Assembly (NCBI RefSeq): GCF_014803725.1
Contig: NZ_JAAVBE010000027.1
Coordinates: 126,321-158,460, forward strand
DNA from: Desulfovibrio sp.
Lineage (GTDB): Bacteria; Desulfobacterota; Desulfovibrionia; Desulfovibrionales; Desulfovibrionaceae
Direction of reading: 5' to 3'
Length of the DNA: 32,140 nucleotides
This document shows, one piece after another, positions 24,903-32,008 of the stretch. The notes under the pieces were generated by a model that saw only the letters and a list, made by a program, of their open reading frames with translations, was not told where the DNA came from and ran no database searches. The translations under genes and the position numbers were made by a program. Within the stretch, counting starts at the first letter, position 1. Each line of letters starts with the position of its first letter.

Positions 24903-25316
24903 TCAGCGGCGGGGCTCCTCCTCGCCGGGCGCGAAGCGGAGCTCGAGCGCGGGGTCGTGCCCGTTTTCGCCGGGCGCCGGGGCGCGGGGCGTTTCCGGCT
25001 CCTCGAAGCTCAGGCGCAGGAGCGGGTCGGTGCCCGAGGGGCCGGCCGGCGTCTCGTCAAGGGGGGGATAGGGAGCCGCCTGTCCCGGTTCATGCCCCTC
25101 TGCGGCGCGATCCTGGGACTTGTGCGCCTGCTCCGGGTCGAGGCACACGGTGGCGAGATATTCCAGCCGCGATTCCAGCGCGCGCGTAAGGACGCGCAAC
25201 TGGGCGTGCTCGTCGCGCAGAAGCTGCCACGCCTGTTCCTGCCTTTTGTGCAGGTAGAAGAGCGCCGCCAGGATGCCGAAAAAGCAGAAAAAGATGAACA
25301 GCAGGGCGGAGAACAT
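24903..25316 (-). CDS. Small membrane-anchored protein with coiled coil, function unknown
   Basis: A 137-residue protein I do not recognise. One N-terminal helix (about residues 2-22, MFSALLFIFFCFFG) anchors it, a predicted coiled coil follows (about 23-58, rich in Arg/Glu/Leu), and the rest is Pro/Glu-rich and probably disordered. The tail carries two short related motifs, DPLLRLSFEEPE and DPALELRFAPGE, a DPxLxLxF pattern that might be a binding motif. I chose the ATG at 25316, preceded by GCGAGG; a TTG six codons upstream is less likely. It is divergent from the radical SAM gene and ends 7 bp from the glycosyltransferase stop. Confidence 0.65.
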   Translation of the reverse strand: MFSALLFIFFCFFGILAALFYLHKRQEQAWQLLRDEHAQLRVLTRALESRLEYLATVCLDPEQAHKSQDRAAEGHEPGQAAPYPPLDETPAGPSGTDPLLRLSFEEPETPRAPAPGENGHDPALELRFAPGEEEPRR

Positions 25317-25398
25317 ACGCAACCTCGCTTGCAAGGGCCGTGCGCCGGCACGTGGCTCCGCTTATATACGCTTGGCCCGTGCGGGGCAAGGAGGAAGT

Positions 25399-26778
25399 AT
25401 GGGGCTTTCCCCGCGTCTGGTCATGGCCGACGCCAAGGGCAATGTGGTGGACGAGCCCGGGCTGCTCATGGTCTGCCGCCGCGGCGCCCAGTGGGGCCTG
25501 CCCCGCCCGGACGAGCTCATACCGCTCCCGGAGGAGAGCGAGCTCTTCCTGCTGCCGGGGCGGCGCGCCGTGGGCCTTGACCCTGAAAGCGGCGCCATGG
25601 AAGCGGTGGACGGCTTCGCGGTGGCAGCCTTCGCCGCGCCCGCGCACACCCTTTCCGCGCACCCGGCCTATGTGACGGAGGAGGGCGCCCCCCTGCTGCC
25701 GCTCTTCGCGTATGGCGCGGTGGGCTTCGCCCGGGGCCGCTTCTGGGTCTGCGCCCGCAAGGTGGACGATGACCCGCGCCAGCAGTTCCGGCACATCAGG
25801 CCGGGCCGCATCGAGCGCGGGGCCGAGGCCCTGTTGCGCGACTATCCCAAGAACCGGCTCATCCGGCACATCATCGACAACTGCGTGCGCCGCTATGCCT
25901 GCCCGGCGGCGCGCAATTTCGCCCTCGGGCGCTATGAGGCGCCGCTCCCGAGCGCGCGCGCGTGCAATGCCCGCTGCGTGGGCTGCATCTCCGCGCGCAG
26001 CGCGGACTCGCCCGTGGCCGTGACGCCCCAGTGCCGCCTCGCCTTCACGCCCACGCCCGAAGAGCTCGCGGAGGTCATGGCCGTGCATGCCGGCCGGGAG
26101 AAGGCTACGCCCATTTATTCCTTCGGGCAGGGCTGCGAGGGTGACCCGCTGACGAACGCCGACCTCCTCGTGGAAAGCGTGCGCCTCTTCCGGGGCGCGG
26201 GCGACCCCGCCCGCTGGACGGGCCACGGCACGGTCAACTGCAACACCAACGCCTCGCGGCCCGAGGCCGTGGCGCGCCTTGCCGAAGCCGGCCTCACGAG
26301 CCTGCGCGTCAGCCTCAACAGCGCCCGGCCCGAGCTGTATCACCGCTATTACCGTCCCACGGACTACACGTTCGCGGACGTGGCCGAGTCCGTCCGCACG
26401 GCGCGGCGGCATGGCGTGTTCGTGGCGCTGAACCTGCTCTATTTCCCGGGCATCACCGACACCGAGGCCGAGCTCGCGGCGCTCGCGCAGTTCGTGGGCG
26501 AAAACGGCGTGAGCATGATCGAGTGGCGCAACCTCAATATCGACCCGGAATGGTACCGGGAGCTGATGACCGGTTCGTCCGGGGGCGTCCCGGCGGAAGT
26601 GTCAGGCGAGGGCGCGGCCTCCATGGGCCTCGCGGCCTTCATGAAAAGGCTGCGCAAGCTCTGCCCGTGGCTTCGGTACGGCTATTTCAATCCCTGGCTC
26701 GGCGACCGGGCCGAGATCGCAGCGCCCCTGCCGGGCGAGTGGCGCATGCCCGCGCCCGCGGGTAACGATGGGGACTGA
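25399..26778 (+). CDS. Radical SAM protein with long N-terminal extension
   Basis: A 459-residue enzyme. The radical SAM signature is CNARCVGC (Cys189, Cys193, Cys196; CX3CX2C), which should hold the 4Fe-4S cluster that cleaves S-adenosylmethionine. The barrel continues with FGQGCEGDPLTNADLL (a GCEGDPL version of the GGEP-type SAM-binding motif) and NTNASRPEAVARLAEAGLTSLRVSLNS. The first about 180 residues form a separate unrecognised domain rich in short beta segments. No C-terminal SPASM-type cysteine cluster is seen. AAGGAGGAAG precedes the ATG at 25399. The substrate is unknown. A hairpin begins directly at the stop codon. Confidence 0.85.
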   Translation: MGLSPRLVMADAKGNVVDEPGLLMVCRRGAQWGLPRPDELIPLPEESELFLLPGRRAVGLDPESGAMEAVDGFAVAAFAAPAHTLSAHPAYVTEEGAPLLPLFAYGAVGFARGRFWVCARKVDDDPRQQFRHIRPGRIERGAEALLRDYPKNRLIRHIIDNCVRRYACPAARNFALGRYEAPLPSARACNARCVGCISARSADSPVAVTPQCRLAFTPTPEELAEVMAVHAGREKATPIYSFGQGCEGDPLTNADLLVESVRLFRGAGDPARWTGHGTVNCNTNASRPEAVARLAEAGLTSLRVSLNSARPELYHRYYRPTDYTFADVAESVRTARRHGVFVALNLLYFPGITDTEAELAALAQFVGENGVSMIEWRNLNIDPEWYRELMTGSSGGVPAEVSGEGAASMGLAAFMKRLRKLCPWLRYGYFNPWLGDRAEIAAPLPGEWRMPAPAGNDGD

Positions 26779-26808
26779 CCGCGCATGCCGCGCTTCTGTC
26801 ATGCGCGG
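26779..26808 (+). terminator. Hairpin after the radical SAM gene
   Basis: CCGCGCATG (26779-26787) pairs perfectly with CATGCGCGG (26800-26808) around a 12-nt loop, starting one base after the stop codon. The T-run is delayed (CCTTTT, 26817-26822), so termination strength is uncertain. Confidence 0.5.
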
Positions 26809-26820
26809 GGCCTAATCCTT

Positions 26821-26850
26821 TTGACACATGCACCGATAGGAGCCTATGAA
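26821..26850 (+). promoter_or_regulatory. Candidate sigma-70 promoter of cheV
   Basis: A perfect TTGACA (26821-26826), 18-bp spacer and TATGAA (26845-26850), about 114 bp before the cheV start at 26964. The remaining leader shows no clear gene or structure. No sigma-28 or sigma-54 type promoter is evident. Confidence 0.5.
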
Positions 26851-26963
26851 CCGGGCGGGGCAGGCATGCGCCGTGCCTTCCCGGCCGGCAGCAAGCGGGG
26901 GCCTTGGGGCATTGCAGGTCGCCCGCCGAACAGGTATGGTTCAGAAAAAACGAGGACAGGCCC

Positions 26964-27938
26964 ATGTCGCAGACGCAGATCCTGCTGGAAGTCGGCACCA
27001 ACGAGCTGGAGCTGGTCGAGTTCTACATCGACGAGGCGGACGGCTATCGCGGCTACTACGGTATCAATGTCTCCAAGGTGGTGGAGATCTCGCGTTCCCA
27101 GCCGGTCACGGCCATGCCGCAGATGCCCCACCCCTCGGTGCTCGGCGCCTTCCCCTTCCGTGACGGGCGCATCGTGCCGCTCATCGACATCAGCAAGTTC
27201 CTCAACAAGGGCGGCGTGGTCAGCGACGACCCGCGCATCATCATCACCGAGTTCAACAAGACGCACACGGCCTTTCTCGTTTCAGGCGTGACGCGCATCC
27301 ACCGCATCAGCTGGAAACAGGTTGAGGCGCCCACGCCGCTTTTGCTCGAGATCAGCGGCGGCTCCATCACCGCCGTGGTGCGCCTCGAGGGGCGCGTGGT
27401 CTTTGTGCTCGACGCCGAGGCCATCGTGGCGGCCATGAACCCGGCGCTCTCCGTGCGCATGGACGAGCGCGACGATTCCGCCCTCGAGCGCAAGTACCAC
27501 ATCCTCCACGCCGACGACTCCGTGAGCATCCGCCACCTCGTCAACGACCTGCTCAAGAAGGAGGGCCGCTTCGAGGTGACGCAGGCCAATGACGGCGAGG
27601 AAGCATGGAAGATGCTCCAGCAGTTCAAGCAGGAAGCCGAGGAAAAGGGCGTGCCCGTCACCGAGCTCGTGCAGGGCATCATCACCGACATCGAAATGCC
27701 CAACCTCGACGGGCTCACGCTCTGCCGCTACATCAAGGAAGACGCCATCCTGAAAGAACTGCCCGTGGCCATGTTCTCGTCGCTCATCTCCACGTCGCTC
27801 GCGCGCAAGTGCGAGAGCGTGGGCGCGGACGCGCAGTTCGCCAAGCCGGATCTGCAGGCCATCAGCGACAAGATGTACGAGCTCATCCAGGCGAAACCCG
27901 CGCTGGAAGCCGCGGCCCATCATGCGGCGCCGCAATAG
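26964..27938 (+). CDS. cheV: Chemotaxis protein CheV (CheW-receiver fusion)
   Basis: A 324-residue chemotaxis coupling protein. The CheW-like domain (about residues 8-165) links receptors to CheA: YGINVSKVVEI and GAFPFRDGRIVPLIDI are characteristic. The receiver domain (about 178-310) has the acidic pair Asp184/Asp185 (LHADDS), the phosphoacceptor Asp242 (ITDIEMPNLDG) and the conserved Lys294 (FAKPD), so it should be phosphorylated by CheA and tune adaptation. An Ala/His-rich tail ends the protein. I chose the ATG at 26964, with GAGGACAGG upstream; longer starts lack a site. No other chemotaxis or flagellar genes are nearby. A terminator follows. Confidence 0.95.
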   Translation: MSQTQILLEVGTNELELVEFYIDEADGYRGYYGINVSKVVEISRSQPVTAMPQMPHPSVLGAFPFRDGRIVPLIDISKFLNKGGVVSDDPRIIITEFNKTHTAFLVSGVTRIHRISWKQVEAPTPLLLEISGGSITAVVRLEGRVVFVLDAEAIVAAMNPALSVRMDERDDSALERKYHILHADDSVSIRHLVNDLLKKEGRFEVTQANDGEEAWKMLQQFKQEAEEKGVPVTELVQGIITDIEMPNLDGLTLCRYIKEDAILKELPVAMFSSLISTSLARKCESVGADAQFAKPDLQAISDKMYELIQAKPALEAAAHHAAPQ

Positions 27939-27959
27939 CGCGCCCGACGCCCCTTTTGC

Positions 27960-28014
27960 CCGGGAATGACGTTCGCCGGGGATGATTTTCGCCGGGGATG
28001 ATTTTCGGAGGATG
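27960..28014. repeat. 16-bp direct tandem repeat
   Basis: TTCGCCGGGGATGATT occurs twice head-to-tail (27972-27987 and 27988-28003). A degenerate half unit precedes it (CCGGGAATGACG, ending 27971) and a partial unit follows (TTCGGAGGATG, 28004-28014) that runs into the cheV terminator stem. Confidence 0.8.
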
Positions 28015-28041
28015 CCGCCATGCGCGGCATCTTTCGTTTTT
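28011..28041 (+). terminator. Rho-independent terminator of cheV
   Basis: GATGCCGC (28011-28018) pairs perfectly with GCGGCATC (28024-28031) around a 5-nt loop, followed by TTTCGTTTTT. A textbook intrinsic terminator, 72 bp after the cheV stop. Confidence 0.85.
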
Positions 28042-28056
28042 CCCGCCAGGCCTCCC

Positions 28057-28085
28057 TTTACCCTGACGCGCCTTCACGCTAGATT
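28057..28085 (+). promoter_or_regulatory. Candidate promoter of the acyltransferase-helicase unit
   Basis: TTTACC (28057-28062), 17-bp spacer, TAGATT (28080-28085). Transcription would start at about 28092, the acyltransferase ATG itself, and no ribosome-binding site precedes that codon, so the mRNA may be leaderless. Confidence 0.45.
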
Positions 28086-28091
28086 GCGGCT

Positions 28092-28769
28092 ATGGATATG
28101 CTACGCAAAGCGCTTGAGCGCGGCCTCACGCCGGCCAATGTGGCCTCATGGGCGAGCCTCGAGGCCATGCGCGTTTTGGGCGTCGGCTTCGGCACCCTGC
28201 GCCTCCGGCTCAAGGCGCGCCTTCTGGGGGTGGAGCTCGGGCGCGGCGTCACGGCGCACGGGCCGGTGGGTCTTTTGCGCTGGCCCGGGGGCAGGATCCG
28301 CATCGGCGCCGGCGTGCACCTCATTTCCTCCTGGCGGCGGGCCACGGCCGCCTGCCTCGCGTGGCCGGTGCGGCTGCGCGTTTTCGGGCCCTGGGCCTCC
28401 ATCGACATCGGCGAGGGGAGCGAACTCAGCGGCACCTCCATCACCGCGCGTTCCACGGCCGTGCGCGTGGGGCGCGGGGTGCTCGTGGCGCCCAATTGCG
28501 TCATCGTGGATTCGGATTTCCACGCGCCCTGGCCCCCCGAGGCGCGCGCCACCGAGCCCGGCATGGAGCGCGACGCGCCCGTGACCATCGGCGACCATGC
28601 GTGGCTCGGCATGCAGTGCATCGTCCTCAAGGGCGTGACCATCGGCGAGGGGGCCATCGTGGGCGCGGGCAGCGTGGTCACGAGGGACATCCCGCCGCGC
28701 ACCCTGGCCGCTGGCGCGCCCGCGCGCGTCATCCGGCATTTGGGGCCGGAGGCAGGCGCCCATGCCTGA
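28092..28769 (+). CDS. Hexapeptide-repeat acyltransferase (WcaF/LpxA-like fold)
   Basis: A 225-residue left-handed beta-helix acyltransferase. A basic helical N-terminus (about 1-50) precedes hexapeptide coils; VRVGRGVLVAPNCVIVDSDFH contains a putative catalytic His (in DSDFH), and later coils include VTIGDHAWLGMQCIVLKGVTIG and VGAGSVVTRDIPPRTLAAGAPAR (each quoted region is a run of typical turns; lengths shortened: GDHAWLG, GAGSVVTRDI, AAGAPAR). This is the pattern of polysaccharide or lipid O-acetyltransferases such as WcaF and CysE relatives. Acceptor unknown. Start is at 28092 or the ATG at 28098; neither has a clear ribosome-binding site. Its stop overlaps the helicase start by 8 nt. Confidence 0.85.
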   Translation: MDMLRKALERGLTPANVASWASLEAMRVLGVGFGTLRLRLKARLLGVELGRGVTAHGPVGLLRWPGGRIRIGAGVHLISSWRRATAACLAWPVRLRVFGPWASIDIGEGSELSGTSITARSTAVRVGRGVLVAPNCVIVDSDFHAPWPPEARATEPGMERDAPVTIGDHAWLGMQCIVLKGVTIGEGAIVGAGSVVTRDIPPRTLAAGAPARVIRHLGPEAGAHA

Positions 28770-31700
28770 GGAGGGGGGCGCGCCGCCGTCACAGGGCCGC
28801 GTGGGCGAATATATCGCGGCCCTGCTTGCCTCGCCCCGGCTCGGCCGGCAGGTGACATATCACCGCGTCGAAGCCGCCTGCGAGGCGGACTACGCGGAGA
28901 ACCGCCGGCCCTGGCCCGCTGCGGTCGCGCGCCTGCTCGGGGAGCGCGGCATCCGGCTCTATTCCCACCAGGCCCTCGCCACGGACCATATCCGCGCCGG
29001 GCATTCCGTGGTGGTGGCCACGCCCACGGCCAGCGGCAAGAGCCTCATTTATAATCTCCCCGTGCTGGAGCGTCACCTGCTCGACCCGGACGCGCGGGCG
29101 CTCTATCTCTTTCCGCTCAAGGCGCTGGCGCAGGACCAGCTCGCCGCGCTCAACGGCCTCGCGGCCGCCTGGCCGGAAGACGCGCGCCCCACGGCGGCGC
29201 TCTATGACGGCGACACCAGCGACCACTTCCGCCGCAAGATCCGCCGCGACCCGCCCACGGTGCTCATCAGCAACCCGGAGATGCTGCACCTCGCCATGCT
29301 GCCGCATCACGAGCAATGGGCCGTCTTCTTCGCCGGCCTCACACATGTGGTGGTGGACGAGGCCCACACCTACCGGGGCGTCTTCGGGAGCCACATGGCG
29401 CAGGTGTTCCGGCGCCTCAACCGCGTGGCGGCGCGCTACGGCGCCAGGCCGACCTATGTGTTCTGCACGGCCACGGTGGGCAATCCCGGCGAGCTCGCGG
29501 CCGGGCTCATGGGGGCGGCAGCCGCGGAAGAGGACGACAGCGCCCCGGCGAGCCCGGACGGGGCTCCGGTGGTCATCACCCAGTCCGGCGCGCCGCGCGG
29601 CCCCAGGCACTTTGTCTTTCTCGACCCGGAACAAAGCCCTTCCACAGCCGCCATCGACCTGCTCAAGGCGGCGCTCGCCCGCAACCTGCGCACCATCGTC
29701 TATTGCCGCTCGCGGCGCATGACCGAGCTCGTCAGCCTGTGGGCCGGCTCGCAGGCCGGCGCGTACAAGGACCGCATCTCGTCCTACCGCGCGGGCTTCC
29801 TGCCCGAGGAGCGCCGGGCCATCGAGGCGCGTATGGCCTCGGGCGAGCTGCTGGCCGTGGTCAGCACGAGCGCGCTGGAGCTGGGCATCGACATTGGCGG
29901 CCTCGATGTCTGCATTCTCGTGGGCTATCCCGGCACGGTCATGCAGACCTTGCAGCGCGGCGGCCGCGTGGGCCGGGCGCAGCAGGAATCGGCGGTCATC
30001 CTCGTGGCCGGGGAGGATGCCCTTGACCAGTACTTCGTGCGCAATCCCGAGGATTTTTTCAACCGGCCACCCGAGCGCGCCGTGGTCAACCCGGACAACG
30101 AGGTCATCGTGGCGCGACACCTCGAGTGCGCCGCAGCCGAGATCCCCCTCACCGCGCAGGACCCGTGGCTCAACCAGCCCGGCGGCCTCAGGGCCCTCGC
30201 GGCCTTGCGCGACGCGGGGCTGCTGCTCCAGTCCGCCGACGGGGGCCAGTGGCTCGCCGCGCGCAAAAGGCCGCAGCGCCATGTGGACCTGCGCGGCGCC
30301 GGGCAGAGCATGGTCATCGAGGATACCGGGGGCGCGGTCATCGGCACGGTGGACGGCTTCCGCGCCTGGCGCGAGACGCATCCCGGCGCCGTCTATCTGC
30401 ATCGGGGCCGCAGCTATGTGGTGAAGGAGCTGGACGCGGGCCGCGGCCGCATCCTCGTGGAGCCCGCGCGGCCCTCGTGGTTCACGCGCTCGCGCGGCCA
30501 GAAGAGCACGGACATTCTGGAGGAGACCGGGCGCCGCGCCTTCGGGCGCTGCCTCGTCTGCCGCGGGCGCCTCAGGATCACCGAGCGCATCACCGGCTAC
30601 GAAAAACGCGCGGCCAACGGCAACCGCCTGCTCACCGTGGTGCCGCTGGACGTGCCGCCGCAGGTCTTCGAGACCGAAGGCTTCTGGTATGTCATCCCCG
30701 AGCCCGTGCGCACCTCGCTGGAGGCGCGCTTCCTGCACTTCATGGGCTCCATCCACGCGCTGGAGCATGCGGCCATCGGGCTGTTGCCGCTGCTCGTCAT
30801 GGCCGACCGCAACGATTTCGGCGGCATCTCCATCCCGCTGCATCCGCAACTGGGCCACGCCGCCGTCTTTATCTATGACGGCCTGCCCGGGGGGGCAGGG
30901 CTCACGCGCGAGGCGTTTGCCGACGCGGGCGCCCTGCTTGCGGCCGTGCGCCGCGCTGTGGCCGCCTGCCCCTGCCTGGACGGCTGCCCCTCCTGCGTGC
31001 ATTCCCCCAAGTGCGGCTCGGGCAACCGCCCCATCAGTAAGGAGGGCGCGCTGGCCCTGCTGGAGGAACTGCTGGCGCCCGGCGACGAAGGGGAAAAGCT
31101 GGCGGAAAGCCTGCGCATGACCCCGGCGCCGGACAGGCTGGCGCCGGAGTTCGTTTTACCGCCGCGGGACGCGGTGGCGGGAGCGCGCGCCGATGTGGGC
31201 ATTTCTCTCAGGGTGGAGATACCCGACACTCCGGCTCCAAAAGCGCCGGGGGCGTCCGCACCCACGGGACTCCTACCGCCGGAGCCCTATGTGGTGGTTG
31301 ACGTGGAGACGCGGCGTTCCGCCGCCGAGGTGGGCGGCTGGGGCCTTGCGCGCAAGATGGGCGTGAGCGTGGCCGTGCTCTATGACAGCCGGGACGACGC
31401 CTGCCACGCCTTTCGCCAGGAGGAGCTCGCGGGGCTGTTCGAGCGGCTTTCCGGCGCCGCGCTGGTGGTGGGCTTCAACAGCGTGCGCTTCGACTATGCG
31501 GTGCTGGCGCCCTATGCGCCGGCCTCCTTCCCCCATGGCGCGGACCTGCGCGCCCTGCCGAGCCTCGACCTGCTCCTGCGCATCCACGAGCGCCTGGGCT
31601 ACCGCGTTTCGCTGGGCAATCTCGGCGAGGCCACCCTGGGCGAGCCCAAGAGCGCGGACGGCCTCCAGGCCCTCAAATGGTGGAAGGAAGGGCGCCTCGA

Positions 31701-31842
31701 GGACATCGCTGCCTATTGCCGCAAGGATGTGGAGCTCACGCGGCGCCTCTACCTTTTCGGGCTGGAAAACGGGTATCTGCTGTTCAGCAACAAGGCGGGG
31801 CAGAAGGCGCGCGTGCCCGTGGATTTCAGGCCGCGGGGCTGA
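28762..31842 (+). CDS. MrfA/YprA-type DEAH helicase fused to YprB/MrfB-type exonuclease domain
   Basis: A 1026-residue superfamily 2 helicase with an added nuclease. The helicase part has a YSHQ Q-motif (67-70), Walker A ATPTASGKS (86-94), DEAH (199-202) and motif VI QRGGRVGR (398-405). A C-terminal helicase accessory region holds a cysteine cluster (Cys736, Cys738, Cys742, Cys745, Cys751), as in the DUF1998/MZB zinc domain of YprA. After a Pro-rich linker (about 785-840) comes an RNase H-like domain with a full DEDDy set: Asp847 and Glu849 (VVDVET), Asp911 (FNSVRFD), and Tyr985/Asp989 (YCRKD). In Bacillus subtilis MrfA (YprA) and MrfB (YprB) are separate proteins of a UvrABC-independent mitomycin repair route. 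Here both are one polypeptide. It overlaps the acyltransferase gene by 8 nt. Confidence 0.9.
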   Translation: MPEEGGAPPSQGRVGEYIAALLASPRLGRQVTYHRVEAACEADYAENRRPWPAAVARLLGERGIRLYSHQALATDHIRAGHSVVVATPTASGKSLIYNLPVLERHLLDPDARALYLFPLKALAQDQLAALNGLAAAWPEDARPTAALYDGDTSDHFRRKIRRDPPTVLISNPEMLHLAMLPHHEQWAVFFAGLTHVVVDEAHTYRGVFGSHMAQVFRRLNRVAARYGARPTYVFCTATVGNPGELAAGLMGAAAAEEDDSAPASPDGAPVVITQSGAPRGPRHFVFLDPEQSPSTAAIDLLKAALARNLRTIVYCRSRRMTELVSLWAGSQAGAYKDRISSYRAGFLPEERRAIEARMASGELLAVVSTSALELGIDIGGLDVCILVGYPGTVMQTLQRGGRVGRAQQESAVILVAGEDALDQYFVRNPEDFFNRPPERAVVNPDNEVIVARHLECAAAEIPLTAQDPWLNQPGGLRALAALRDAGLLLQSADGGQWLAARKRPQRHVDLRGAGQSMVIEDTGGAVIGTVDGFRAWRETHPGAVYLHRGRSYVVKELDAGRGRILVEPARPSWFTRSRGQKSTDILEETGRRAFGRCLVCRGRLRITERITGYEKRAANGNRLLTVVPLDVPPQVFETEGFWYVIPEPVRTSLEARFLHFMGSIHALEHAAIGLLPLLVMADRNDFGGISIPLHPQLGHAAVFIYDGLPGGAGLTREAFADAGALLAAVRRAVAACPCLDGCPSCVHSPKCGSGNRPISKEGALALLEELLAPGDEGEKLAESLRMTPAPDRLAPEFVLPPRDAVAGARADVGISLRVEIPDTPAPKAPGASAPTGLLPPEPYVVVDVETRRSAAEVGGWGLARKMGVSVAVLYDSRDDACHAFRQEELAGLFERLSGAALVVGFNSVRFDYAVLAPYAPASFPHGADLRALPSLDLLLRIHERLGYRVSLGNLGEATLGEPKSADGLQALKWWKEGRLEDIAAYCRKDVELTRRLYLFGLENGYLLFSNKAGQKARVPVDFRPRG

Positions 31843-32008
31843 GGCCGCCGCCATCGCGTGAGGGGTGAGGCTGATGGCTGTGGCCACCTTGCCAGCGGGG
31901 CGAACGCTGCTTAATGTAGGATAAGGCCGGGCGCCGCCCTGCGATTCCCCGAGGGGGCGAAAGTAGAAGGGTTTGTTATACTGAGCGGTTGACAAATCTT
32001 CCTTAGAT
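31843..32008. other. Gap downstream of the helicase gene
   Basis: No gene or convincing terminator seen between the helicase stop and the right repeat copy. A weak promoter-like pair TTGCCA and TAATGT with 17 bp between (around 31887-31916) and an isolated TTGACA (31989-31994) with no partner -10 are present. The sequence becomes AT-richer towards the repeat. Confidence 0.4.

Noticed and set aside
26846..27163. ATG with GGAG upstream, before and overlapping cheV
   Set aside because: The frame runs through cheV out of phase and is Arg/Ala/Gly-rich without any recognisable motif; the GGAG lies inside the candidate promoter spacer.
31989..31994. TTGACA beside the right repeat copy
   Set aside because: No -10-like hexamer at 16-19 bp; the sequence there is the start of the repeat hairpin.
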